A stretch of DNA of 64,000 nt from contig DHVG01000001.1 in NCBI GenBank assembly GCA_002412545.1, positions 125,440 through 189,439 of the forward strand, in the 5' to 3' direction. Of the stretch, positions 52,697 through 61,635 are shown piece after piece. Each line of letters opens with the position of its first letter. Within the stretch, counting starts at the first letter, position 1. The notes under the pieces are model-generated. The model was not told where the DNA came from, did no database searches, and saw only the letters and a program-made list of their open reading frames with translations. The stretch comes from Elusimicrobia bacterium UBA5214 (lineage in GTDB: Bacteria; Elusimicrobiota; UBA5214). Both the position numbers and the translations under genes were made by a program.

Positions 52697-54596
52697 TCAT
52701 ATCCTCTGCATGTCTGACTAATTTTTTTTCTGTTTTTGAACGGATAAAAGGATAGTTATCAACATCTACTCCAAATGATTCAAGTAGAAACCAATAAAAA
52801 CTGTCAAGACCTACTTCAATGCTTAATGTAGAAGCTCCACCGAAACGAGGATTACATTCGATTATATAAAAATTTCCTCTTACATCTTTAATGACCTGAA
52901 ACACAATATGTCCATACAGTCCTAATTTTTCAGCAAGAGAAGAACATATCTGTTCAAGTTTTTTATCTTTAATGGTTGCTGTAATTTGAGATTCGCCATC
53001 AACAATTAATTGCCTTTCTCTTACAACAACACCTTTGGTTTTACCTTTTAATGATATGTATAAATCAACGCTAAACTCTTTACCAGTAATATACGGTTGA
53101 AAAACGGCTTCTTTAATGTTATTTGCCTTTGTAATGGCATCCTTTCTCGTTAAATTTAATCCAATATTTCGAGAACCGGCCCCCCATCTTTCTTTTACGA
53201 CGTAAACATTACAATTTAACTCATTTATATTTTTAACAGTTTTTATAGTTGGGAATCTCATTTCAGTAACTTTCTTATAAAACTTTAACTTATCCAAACA
53301 AATTTCTACTGCATTATAGTTTGAAACCATTAATTTAATACCGTTTTTTAAGAATTTTTGTTTGTTCACTGCAAAGAAAAGTAGTTCACTATCCCGTGTT
53401 GGAATTATGCAGGAAATTTTATTATCACGACAGTATTCTATTATTTCATTTATACTTAACTCTGTCAGTTGTGGCATTTTCAAGAACACATCTACAAAAT
53501 ATCTACCGATACAATTTTCATTTATATCTGCACCGAATAACTTACCAGTATTAGCGAGTTTTAAATTAGCTTTTTTTACGGCGTTAAGTAAAGGTACTTT
53601 TCTGGAAATACTTGTGACCAGAACATTAAAATTAGTATTTGGAATGTTTTCTACGAATTTACTTTTTTTGTAAAAACTAATTAATTCTGGAATTGCTTCT
53701 TCCAGTTGCTTTTTAGGTGTCCAACCTGTAATTTTTCTAAATTTATCCATATTTGCCTGAGAAGATTCGTAAAGAATATCTATATCTGTTTCTCTAATTT
53801 TCATTTTTGGGAAATATCTCTTTAATACGTTTATCACTTCTTCTACACGACGAGCATTACCACTCCCTAAATTAATTACCCCCTCAGCAGGACTTTCAGC
53901 TAATTTTATCAATCCTTCAGCAACTTCATTAGCATAAATATAATCAAAATAGCATTCCTTTTTATAGAGAGTAATTTCTTCTCCTTTTAGAAGGTTTTTT
54001 ATCCATCTGGAAATAACATCGCGTGAATTTCCTCCATAAACACGAAAAATACGTGCACCAACTATCTTATACTTATAGTTGTGGCTAAAACTATTAAGAA
54101 ACTGAAGTTCGACTTCATGGAACAACTTTGCTGCACCACAAAGGTTACGAGGAGAGATTGGTTCTGTTTCACTTAAACTTACAGGTTTTTTAGTAGGCTT
54201 ACCAAAACTATAAAGATTTGGATTATAAACGAGATAACTTGAAGCAAATATGACTTTTTTTAGGGTTTTGCTATCTTTAAGGGAGGTCATAAGATGATGG
54301 CTAAGTCTTATATTATGGTGATAGTTTTCTTCCCAAAAATTATATGTTTCTATTGAACGTTCAAATGTTGCAGCAAGATGAAAAAAATATTCCGGAGAAA
54401 AGTCATCAATTTCTTCTTTTGTAATATAGTTTAAATCTCCTTGGCGATAAAGAATATCTGATGGAAAATCAGATGGCCGGGGTTTTAAATCGCCAACAAA
54501 AATCTTTGTGCCTTTTTTGTATAGCTTTTCAACAAGCGATGCTCCAATGACACCCGCACCGCCGCTTACAAAAATTCTTTTACCTTTCCATTTCAT
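52689..54596 (-). CDS. Fused SDR epimerase and ATP-grasp ligase
   Basis: A 635-residue fusion. Residues 1-310 are an extended SDR (RIFVSGGAGVIGASL, FHLAATFERS, ASSYLVYNP, RIFRVYGGNSRD), with Cys153 where the catalytic Tyr of YxxxK is expected (NLCGAAK). Residues 323-635 are an ATP-grasp protein: ISCIIPTRDSELLFFA, VYVVKERWGAGSRNIG for ATP binding and FYIIECNPRFGGASTLS for metal binding. The ATP-grasp part may couple a carboxylate and an amine, for example to acylate an amino sugar with an amino acid. The gene overlaps the GNAT by 17 bp. Confidence 0.83.
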   Translation of the reverse strand: MKWKGKRIFVSGGAGVIGASLVEKLYKKGTKIFVGDLKPRPSDFPSDILYRQGDLNYITKEEIDDFSPEYFFHLAATFERSIETYNFWEENYHHNIRLSHHLMTSLKDSKTLKKVIFASSYLVYNPNLYSFGKPTKKPVSLSETEPISPRNLCGAAKLFHEVELQFLNSFSHNYKYKIVGARIFRVYGGNSRDVISRWIKNLLKGEEITLYKKECYFDYIYANEVAEGLIKLAESPAEGVINLGSGNARRVEEVINVLKRYFPKMKIRETDIDILYESSQANMDKFRKITGWTPKKQLEEAIPELISFYKKSKFVENIPNTNFNVLVTSISRKVPLLNAVKKANLKLANTGKLFGADINENCIGRYFVDVFLKMPQLTELSINEIIEYCRDNKISCIIPTRDSELLFFAVNKQKFLKNGIKLMVSNYNAVEICLDKLKFYKKVTEMRFPTIKTVKNINELNCNVYVVKERWGAGSRNIGLNLTRKDAITKANNIKEAVFQPYITGKEFSVDLYISLKGKTKGVVVRERQLIVDGESQITATIKDKKLEQICSSLAEKLGLYGHIVFQVIKDVRGNFYIIECNPRFGGASTLSIEVGLDSFYWFLLESFGVDVDNYPFIRSKTEKKLVRHAEDMIV

Positions 54597-55155
54597 ACTC
54601 TTTCCTCAAATATCCATGGATTAATGAATCTACAAATTTACCTTCAATAAAAACATGTTCTCTCATTATACCTTCAAGTTTAAAACCATTTTTTTCAAGG
54701 ACACGAATATGCCACTCACGTAAATCATATGTTTCTGTAAATACTCTATTTAATTGTAAATTATCAAAAGCCACCTTTTTCATAAATGTTATGAAATTAC
54801 TAAATTCTATCTCATAAAGTTTTTTATCTTTTGCTCTTTTCGTATCAAGCAGGAAAGACATTTCTGCTCTTTTAGAATGCCAATCTATATTAGTTAATCC
54901 TCCGTAACCGATACATTCATTTTTAAATAAATAGCTAAAGAGAATAATTTTAGGTTGAGATTGAGAAAAACTAGGTATAACTACTTGTTCATAATAATTA
55001 ACTTGTCCTTCATCAGTCAATATCTTATTTTGTCGTAAGACATTAATTTGCTGATTTCTCCAATTTTTTATCAAGAATATATCTTCTCTTCTAAGAGGCA
55101 CTATATTATATTCATCAATTCCTAAAATATTATTTTTTAATACAGCGCAGTTCAT
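54580..55155 (-). CDS. GNAT acetyltransferase, PseH-like role
   Basis: A 191-residue GNAT with VPLRREDIFLIKNWRNQQIN, CIGYGGLTNIDWHSKRAEM (acetyl-CoA region) and RVLEKNGFKLEGIMREHVF near the C-terminus. PseH in pseudaminate pathways N-acetylates the 4-amino group made by PseC; this position in the cluster fits that role. The start is separated from the fusion gene by 31 bp. Confidence 0.78.
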   Translation of the reverse strand: MNCAVLKNNILGIDEYNIVPLRREDIFLIKNWRNQQINVLRQNKILTDEGQVNYYEQVVIPSFSQSQPKIILFSYLFKNECIGYGGLTNIDWHSKRAEMSFLLDTKRAKDKKLYEIEFSNFITFMKKVAFDNLQLNRVFTETYDLREWHIRVLEKNGFKLEGIMREHVFIEGKFVDSLIHGYLRKEYEMER

Positions 55156-55186
55156 AATTTACTTTTTAACTTATTGGTATCCTTAT

Positions 55187-57250
55187 TCATGCCTTCCTAA
55201 AAACTGGTTTTACAGGTTCGCCTTCAAGCAATTTTCTTACTTTATTTTTTTCTATTGCTTCTTTTATGATTTCTAAAACAGTCCTGTAAACCCTTAAAGT
55301 ATAATCAATATCTTTATTTGTATGACTGAAGCAGATATTATGCCCACCTGTAAATAAAATTCCTCTTTTTATACATTCTTGCTGAAAAAGTGATTTTAGT
55401 TCCCACCAGTATTCACCTTTTTCATCTTTAAATATTATAACAGTCCTCGGCGGATATCCTATACATTGAGTATATTTTTCTAAACCGTATTCTTTGACCA
55501 AAACATTGTGTCCATCTTTGATTTTTCTACCCTGTTCCCACAAATAAGGAATAACATTTTTTTCTTTTAGTTCTTTAATCGTAGCGATTGCTGCGGCAAT
55601 AGATACGATTTCACCTCCGAAAGTAAACGAGTAGAATACTTCCTCAAAAAGTTTCATTATTTCTTTTCTACCAACAACCGTAGCAATAGGAAAACCATTT
55701 CCCATCGCTTTGCCAAAACAAGCTAAATCAGGAATGACTTTAAAATATTCCTGTGCACCACCTAAGGAAAAACGGAAACCAGTCACCACCTCGTCAAATA
55801 TGAGCAATGCACCATTTTTATGGGTGATCTCCTTAACTTTTTCCAAAAAATTCCCTCTTGGTTCCTCCACACCTACGGGCTCCATAATTACACAGGCAAT
55901 TTGATTTTTATTTTTTTCAAAGATTTTTTCTAATGTTTCAATTCTGTTATATTCAAAAGTTAAAGTTAATTTTTTAACCTCTTCTGGGATACCTTTGTTT
56001 CTTGTAGTTGTAGCAATGTACCAATCTTGCCAACCGTGATAGCCACAGCAAGCAATTTTGTCCCTATCGGTATACGCTCGTGCTACTCTTACCGCACCGG
56101 AAGTAGCATCAGAACCGTTTTTGCCAAAGCGAACCATTTCGGCACATGGGACGGTTTCGCATAGCAGTTCAGCAAGTTCTATTTCTAACCTATGAGGCAA
56201 AGTAAATGTTGTACTTTTATCTAATATTTTTTTAACTGCATTGGTAACGGTTGGATAATTATGTCCCAATATAATTGGTCCCAAAGCCATCGCATAGTCA
56301 ATATATTTGTTCCCATCAACATCCCAGACATAGCAACCCTCGCCTTTTTCTAAAAATACAGGAGATACACCTTGAACGAACTGAGAAGGACCTTTACTAA
56401 ATGTTTGGCTACAGTCAGGAATGAGTTTTTCTGCATTTGTTTTCAGGTTTAGCGAGTTAGCAAGATTTATTTTTTGGGGTTTAATTTTTCTTGTTTTCAA
56501 AATACTTCTGTAATAACCTTCATTTACGATCACTTTTGAGTTTATTTTTTTTATCCCCGGTTTATTTTTAAGCAAATTCATAATCTGTTTATATGAAAAG
56601 ATTTTACCGTTATTATATAAATGTTTATAAACCTCTTTTACAAATTTTAAGTCTTCAATTCTATCTACTGACCATTTGTATTCATTTGGGTCAACAGGTT
56701 TATCATTTTCTACATTTTTTGTTTTGAATTTTCTTGAATTCCGTATATAGGGTGTAACATGTTCTCTATCTACCGGGTCTTTACATTCTTTCGATGCCTT
56801 TTCTAACGCTTTAAATGAAAAAACTTCTACATCACAGCCATCGGGATAGGTGTATCGCAAGGTATTTGTTACATAATCATATCCGCCTCTAATATATTCC
56901 TTGAGAACTTCATCAATAACTTCTGGACAAATCAAAGGACAATCCGCAGTTATTCTTACAACTATATCAGCATTAAATTTTTTTGCTGCTTTATAGTATC
57001 TATCTAAGCAATCATCTTCTGGACCTCTGGAAATTTTAATGTTATTCCTAATTGCAAACTTTTCAATTTTGTCATCTTTTTCATTTGTAGAAGTTGCGAT
57101 AACTATATCATCAATATATCTTGAAGTACCTGTTCGTTCCACTACATGCCAGAGCAGTGGTTTACTACCGATACTCATCAATGTTTTTCCAGGCAGCCTC
57201 GTTGAATCCATCCTTGCCTGAATTATTGCTACTATTTTTCTTTTTTTCAT
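55187..57250 (-). CDS. SpsF/acylneuraminate cytidylyltransferase-like protein fused to class III aminotransferase
   Basis: A 687-residue fusion. Residues 1-250 are a SpsF-type CMP-sugar synthetase: VAIIQARMDSTRLPGKTLM, RGPEDDCLDRYYKAA and VRITADCPLICPE. Residues 270-687 are a glutamate-1-semialdehyde aminomutase-like PLP enzyme with FGKNGSDATSGAVRVAR, IFDEVVTGFRFSLGG and Lys514 in CFGKAMGNG. The cytidylyltransferase half would activate the nonulosonate and the second half would add or move an amino group. The fusion places two steps of one pathway in a single polypeptide. Confidence 0.87.
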   Translation of the reverse strand: MKKRKIVAIIQARMDSTRLPGKTLMSIGSKPLLWHVVERTGTSRYIDDIVIATSTNEKDDKIEKFAIRNNIKISRGPEDDCLDRYYKAAKKFNADIVVRITADCPLICPEVIDEVLKEYIRGGYDYVTNTLRYTYPDGCDVEVFSFKALEKASKECKDPVDREHVTPYIRNSRKFKTKNVENDKPVDPNEYKWSVDRIEDLKFVKEVYKHLYNNGKIFSYKQIMNLLKNKPGIKKINSKVIVNEGYYRSILKTRKIKPQKINLANSLNLKTNAEKLIPDCSQTFSKGPSQFVQGVSPVFLEKGEGCYVWDVDGNKYIDYAMALGPIILGHNYPTVTNAVKKILDKSTTFTLPHRLEIELAELLCETVPCAEMVRFGKNGSDATSGAVRVARAYTDRDKIACCGYHGWQDWYIATTTRNKGIPEEVKKLTLTFEYNRIETLEKIFEKNKNQIACVIMEPVGVEEPRGNFLEKVKEITHKNGALLIFDEVVTGFRFSLGGAQEYFKVIPDLACFGKAMGNGFPIATVVGRKEIMKLFEEVFYSFTFGGEIVSIAAAIATIKELKEKNVIPYLWEQGRKIKDGHNVLVKEYGLEKYTQCIGYPPRTVIIFKDEKGEYWWELKSLFQQECIKRGILFTGGHNICFSHTNKDIDYTLRVYRTVLEIIKEAIEKNKVRKLLEGEPVKPVFRKA

Positions 57251-57252
57251 TT

Positions 57253-58149
57253 TTATGAGGTCTTTACTTTTATATATTTATTCCAATTAACGGGGATAAT
57301 AATTTTTTCCTCATTAATTTTGAAATTTTTAAGGGATATCACAGTATTTTCGTCAAGTGATGAACAACTGACACTTTTAATAATTTCGTCAAAATGCTCA
57401 ACACTGTCTATCCCTATCACAACTTTATCAATTAGGTTATTATTTATTACAAAATTTACACATAAAGAAACAACTGAAACTTTTGACCTTCTTGACAATG
57501 ATTGTAGTTCTTTAATTTTATTTTTTATGGGGTTGAAAATGCTGGGCAAATCATCGGTTGATTTAAATACGAGCCCTTGCAAAAATAAAGAGCGAATATA
57601 AAGTTCTATTTCCCTACTTTTTATTTCTTCAAAATATGGTTCAAATCTTCGGTCAAAAATATTGTAGGGAATCTGGATTATGTCAAGTTTAATATTGTTA
57701 TTGAATAAAAATTCAAGTTCTGAAGGATAATAAAAAGAAAAACCAATTTTTTCTACCTTCTTCTCAATTTTTAATTTCTCTAAAACATCCCAAATTTGTG
57801 GATTTTTTTTGTAATTTTCAAAATTATGAACAAGATAACCGTAAAGTTTTGTAACATTTAACCTGTTTAATGAAAAATTAAAAATTTCGTTAACTTCGTT
57901 CTCCTTACACTCAGGAAGTTTGGATATTATTTTTAGTTTTTTATCATATGTTCCTATAAAATCGCCGATAACAGATTCGCTATCTCCGTAAGAGTAAGCA
58001 GTGTCTAATGTGTCAATGCCTAACTCAACGGCTTTATTTAATATAGTAAATACTTCTTCCTGAGGTATCTTTCCACTTTCGTTATTTATTCCATAGTCCA
58101 ATCCAAACTGTGCAGTGCCTAATACTATTTTTTCTATTTTGTTATTCAT
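57253..58149 (-). CDS. Aldo/keto reductase
   Basis: A 298-residue AKR barrel: KIVLGTAQFGLDYGINNESG, TLDTAYSYGDSESVIGDF (with catalytic Asp/Tyr), SKLP and GYLVHNF. The frame is open 10 codons further upstream, but the ATG at 58149 overlaps the PseC stop as ATGA and begins exactly at the conserved start. AKR genes are frequent next to PseB/PseC-like genes; the role could be reduction of a keto intermediate. Confidence 0.83.
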   Translation of the reverse strand: MNNKIEKIVLGTAQFGLDYGINNESGKIPQEEVFTILNKAVELGIDTLDTAYSYGDSESVIGDFIGTYDKKLKIISKLPECKENEVNEIFNFSLNRLNVTKLYGYLVHNFENYKKNPQIWDVLEKLKIEKKVEKIGFSFYYPSELEFLFNNNIKLDIIQIPYNIFDRRFEPYFEEIKSREIELYIRSLFLQGLVFKSTDDLPSIFNPIKNKIKELQSLSRRSKVSVVSLCVNFVINNNLIDKVVIGIDSVEHFDEIIKSVSCSSLDENTVISLKNFKINEEKIIIPVNWNKYIKVKTS

Positions 58150-59387
58150 CTCAACTCTTTGTAAAATTCCTTTATACATTTAACAATATAATCTACTTCA
58201 CTTTTTCTAAGAGCAGGATACAACGGAATCGTAATAACAGACTCATAATATTTCTCTGCTTTAGGGCAATCGTCCTGTTTATATTCAAGATTTTTTCTGT
58301 AATATGGTTGCAGATGAACCGGGATATAATGAACCTGTACTCCGATTCCGGACTTTTGTAGTTTTTCAAACAGAAGCTTTCTTTTTTCAACATTTTTCAG
58401 TCGGATATAATAAATATGCCATGACGATTTTACATACCATCTTTCTACAGGTAGAATAATCTCGTCAACTTGAGACAATTCCTGATTGTAAGTATTAACT
58501 ATTTCCTTTCTTCTTTTAACAAATTCTTCAAGTTTTTTTAATTGACTTATTCCTAAGGCACACTGAAAATCGGTTATGCGGTAGTTAAAACCTAATTCTT
58601 GCATTTCGTAATACCAAGAACCCGCGAACCGCGAACCGTGAACCGTGAACCGTGAACTATCTTTAGTGATCCCATGGTTTCTGAACATCAAAAGTTTTTC
58701 GTACAAGTCCTTGTTATTGGTTAAAACTGCACCGCCTTCTCCTGTGGTAATGGATTTTACTGGATGGAAACTAAAGACAGCCATATCTGAATGTATACAA
58801 CTACCTATTTTGACCCATCTTTCATCTCCACCTCTGCTTTCTCCCCGTGAGGAAGGAAAGGGACTGGTGCGGGACAAATATCGCGCACCCAAGGCGTGGC
58901 AGGCATCTTCAATTACCGAGAGACTATATTTTTTTGCTATCCGGTGAATTTCTTCCAAATCGCAAGGGTGTCCAGCAAAATGAACGGGAATTATTGCCTT
59001 TACCTTCTCCCTTCTGCCTCCTACCTTCTGCCTTCTCAGATACTCTTCAATTTTCTTTGGGTCAATGTTTACCGTATCCTCTTGAATATCGGCAAAAACT
59101 GGTTTACCCCCACAATACAAAACACAATTCGCTGATGCAACAAAAGTTATTGGTGAAGTGATAACCTCATCCCCTGTTTTTATCCCTGCGCATAAACAAG
59201 CAATATGAAGTGCTGCGGTTCCACTCGAGACCGCCACTGCATATCTTGCCCCTGTGTATTTACACAAAGCCTCTTCAAACTCTTTGATCTTTGGTCCTTG
59301 AGTGATCCGGTCCGATTTTAAAACTTTCACAACCTGTCTTATATCATAATTATCGATCCACTGATGACCATATGGAATTGGTTTCAT
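58146..59387 (-). CDS. pseC: UDP-4-keto-6-deoxy-HexNAc aminotransferase, PseC-like
   Basis: A 413-residue DegT-family aminotransferase with AVAVSSGTAALHIACLCAG, VIEDACHALGARY and FSFHPVKSITTGEGGAV, where the Lys anchors PLP. It aminates C4 of the PseB product. Compared with family members it carries three insertions (encoded near 58623-58657, 58837-58862 and 59001-59035), all in frame. The start overlaps PseB by 4 bp. Confidence 0.88.
   Translation of the reverse strand: MKPIPYGHQWIDNYDIRQVVKVLKSDRITQGPKIKEFEEALCKYTGARYAVAVSSGTAALHIACLCAGIKTGDEVITSPITFVASANCVLYCGGKPVFADIQEDTVNIDPKKIEEYLRRQKVGGRREKVKAIIPVHFAGHPCDLEEIHRIAKKYSLSVIEDACHALGARYLSRTSPFPSSRGESRGGDERWVKIGSCIHSDMAVFSFHPVKSITTGEGGAVLTNNKDLYEKLLMFRNHGITKDSSRFTVHGSRFAGSWYYEMQELGFNYRITDFQCALGISQLKKLEEFVKRRKEIVNTYNQELSQVDEIILPVERWYVKSSWHIYYIRLKNVEKRKLLFEKLQKSGIGVQVHYIPVHLQPYYRKNLEYKQDDCPKAEKYYESVITIPLYPALRKSEVDYIVKCIKEFYKELR
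58623..58657 (-). repeat. Period-7 minisatellite (CGYGAAC)5 inside pseC
   Basis: Five adjacent 7-bp copies on the plus strand (CGCGAAC twice, then CGTGAAC three times). In the gene they encode the SRFTVHGSRF peptide, inserted where relatives have a short loop before WYYEMQEL. Because 7 is not a multiple of 3, the frame is only kept by flanking adjustments. Confidence 0.9.
58837..58862 (-). repeat. GC-richer inserted segment in pseC
   Basis: A purine/pyrimidine-biased stretch with a weak inverted repeat (CTTTCTCC against GGAAGGAAAG). It encodes TSPFPSSRGESRGGDER, an insertion between the ALGARY and VKIGSC blocks of the aminotransferase. It does not match the rest of the family and looks like the other inserted repeats in this gene. 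Confidence 0.55.
59001..59035 (-). repeat. Period-7 minisatellite (TRCCTTC-like)5 inside pseC
   Basis: Five imperfect 7-bp copies on the plus strand (TACCTTC, TCCCTTC, TGCCTCC, TACCTTC, TGCCTTC). They encode an RRQKVGGRREKVK insertion ahead of AIIPVHFAGHP. Confidence 0.85.
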
Positions 59388-60361
59388 ATGTTTTCACACA
59401 TTTTCTTTAGTTCTTCTGTGGTTAACCATTTACCATTTTTATCGCTTGTATATCTAAACCCATCGGGTAGTTTTTTCCCATTAGACCATAAATCTACCTT
59501 CCACCAGGGCTGTTCGGGTTCAATAACAAAGAAATCATCAAATTCCAATGTATGCCTGGCTTCGTCTTCGGTTATTAAACATTCGTTGATTTTTTCTCCG
59601 GGTCTTATACCAATGTATTCAATTTTACATTCAGGAGTGATTGCTTTAGCTAAATCTAAAATTTTCATACTGGGAATCTTCGGAACAAAGACTTCTCCGC
59701 CATGCATTTTTTCAATACAATTAATTACAAATTCTACGCCTTGTTCTAAAGTAATCCAGAAGCGTGTCATTCTCTTATCAGTTATAGTGATCATTCCCGT
59801 TTCTTTTTGCTTTTTAAAAAGGGGTATTACACTACCTCTTGAACCGACAACATTGCCATATCTGACACAACTCATTCTTGTTTTCCTCACGGGACCAACA
59901 TAAGCGTTTGCTGCAACAAATATTTTTTCCATACACATCTTAGTTGCACCGTAAAGATTTACTGGCGCTACTGCTTTATCTGTACTTAATGCTATAACTT
60001 TCTCAACATTTGTATCAACAGCAGCATTAATAATATTCTCTGCCCCAATAACATTGGTACGCACTGCCTCAAAAGGATTATATTCGCATAAAGGTACTTG
60101 TTTTAATGCTGCAGCATGGACAACAATATTTACACCACCCATAGCACGATATACTCTTTCTCTATCCCTAATATCACCAATGAAAAATCTTATCCCCGGG
60201 TAATTACCAAATTTTGACATCATCTCCGATTGTTTTAATTCGTCTCTACTAAAAATTCGCAACACTTTAGGTTTATATTCTTTGAGTATTACTTCAGTAA
60301 ACTTCTGCCCAAAAGAACCTGTTCCACCAGTTAGTAAAATAGTTTTTTCATTCCAATTCAT
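59384..60361 (-). CDS. pseB: UDP-GlcNAc 4,6-dehydratase (inverting), PseB
   Basis: A 325-residue SDR starting MNWNEKTILLTGGTGSFGQK, with IFSRDELKQSEM, FFIGDIRDRER, HAAALKQVPLCEYNPFEA and TDKAVAPVNLYGATKMCME (catalytic Asp, Lys, Tyr). These are diagnostic of PseB/FlaA1, which removes water from UDP-GlcNAc with C5 inversion. It lies immediately upstream of PseC. Confidence 0.92.
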   Translation of the reverse strand: MNWNEKTILLTGGTGSFGQKFTEVILKEYKPKVLRIFSRDELKQSEMMSKFGNYPGIRFFIGDIRDRERVYRAMGGVNIVVHAAALKQVPLCEYNPFEAVRTNVIGAENIINAAVDTNVEKVIALSTDKAVAPVNLYGATKMCMEKIFVAANAYVGPVRKTRMSCVRYGNVVGSRGSVIPLFKKQKETGMITITDKRMTRFWITLEQGVEFVINCIEKMHGGEVFVPKIPSMKILDLAKAITPECKIEYIGIRPGEKINECLITEDEARHTLEFDDFFVIEPEQPWWKVDLWSNGKKLPDGFRYTSDKNGKWLTTEELKKMCENI

Positions 60362-60387
60362 AATGGATCTCCCTCCCTTTCTAAATT

Positions 60388-61635
60388 TTATTTACACACT
60401 TTTTCATAAAGGGAAATATAACTCTGAGTTATTTTCTCAATCGAATAATTTTCTTTAACAGTATTTCGGGCATTTCTACCTAAGGTTGAGGATAGTTCAG
60501 GATTTGTAGTTAATGCTATTATTCCTTCATACAATTGGTTGATACTATTAAGTTCAATTAAAACTCCATTTGTTCTATTTTCAATAATTTCTGCTGTACC
60601 GCCTATATTGGTGGCTATCACCGGTAGACTACAACTCATTGCTTCCAATAAAGCATTAGATAATCCTTCCGCTAAAGAAGGAAGGATAAAAATGTCACTT
60701 GCTTGGAGTAAGTCAACGATATTGTGTCTATTACCAAGCAAATGAACCATATTTTGTATTTTTAACTGAGCTATTAAGTTTTCAATGTTGTTTCTTTCTT
60801 CGCCATCGCCTATTAATAGAAGATGTATCTCAAAGGTATTGGTACAAATCTTTCTCCATCCCCTGATAAGGAAGTCTAACCCTTTTTGTTTTGTTAGTCG
60901 CCCCACAAATGTTACTATCCTTGGATATTTTAGCTCAAGTTTTTCTCTTATAGTGGATTTTCTTTCAGGTGTTACTGGAAAAAATTTATGAATATCTACT
61001 CCATTCGGTATAGTGAAAACTTTCTTCACACTAAATCCGAATTGTATCATTTCTTCTTTTATTTCTTTGCTTGGGGCAATAAAACAATCGGCATATTTTT
61101 TTAAGATTTCTAACTTTAATTTTCCTATGAATCTTTGCTCTGAAGTATGTATATCACCAAATTCTCTGCTCGCTCCAAACTTAACTATAACCTTTTTTTG
61201 AAGCAGTTTTCCAAGTATTACTGCCGTAATTGCGGGAGAAGAAGCCAAGTGAACGTGAATAATTTGGTAATGGTTTCGTTTCTTGACCAAAAACATAATG
61301 GAACAAAACATAAACGACAAGGAAGCAATTCTTCCTCTACCCAGAGAAAACAAACGGTGAACTGGTACTTCCCCGATTAATTCAAATTTTTTTAACTTTG
61401 TAGAGAAGCGCTGAGTACAGACGAAGACCCGGTGTCCTTTGTTAACTAGTTCCTTTGCAAGATAAAGTGCTTGCTGTTCAGTCCCACCAACACGAGGATA
61501 AAAACGAGCCAGAAGCATACATATACCAAATTGTCCTCTTTGATTAGACGAATAAAAAGAGTTGGAATTCTTCCCAAGATAATTTCGTTTTTTCATCAAC
61601 CCTATAGATAAACAGTTAGAAAAATTTTTTATCAC
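60388..61635 (-). CDS. Glycosyltransferase family 4
   Basis: A 415-residue GT-B transferase. A GTG at 61635 overlaps the stop of the regulator gene (GTGA); a second candidate start is the Met at codon 14. Motifs: CMLLARFYPRVGGTEQQALY, FVGRLTKQKGLDFLI and SLAEGLSNALLEAMSCSLPV with the E-x7-E pair. It would act on the lipid-linked intermediate in the cytoplasm. Confidence 0.9.
   Translation of the reverse strand: MIKNFSNCLSIGLMKKRNYLGKNSNSFYSSNQRGQFGICMLLARFYPRVGGTEQQALYLAKELVNKGHRVFVCTQRFSTKLKKFELIGEVPVHRLFSLGRGRIASLSFMFCSIMFLVKKRNHYQIIHVHLASSPAITAVILGKLLQKKVIVKFGASREFGDIHTSEQRFIGKLKLEILKKYADCFIAPSKEIKEEMIQFGFSVKKVFTIPNGVDIHKFFPVTPERKSTIREKLELKYPRIVTFVGRLTKQKGLDFLIRGWRKICTNTFEIHLLLIGDGEERNNIENLIAQLKIQNMVHLLGNRHNIVDLLQASDIFILPSLAEGLSNALLEAMSCSLPVIATNIGGTAEIIENRTNGVLIELNSINQLYEGIIALTTNPELSSTLGRNARNTVKENYSIEKITQSYISLYEKVCK

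Noticed and set aside
59364..59903. 179-codon plus-strand ORF
   Set aside because: It lies antisense to pseB, which has full diagnostic motifs. The plus-strand translation shows no domain; it is a shadow frame.
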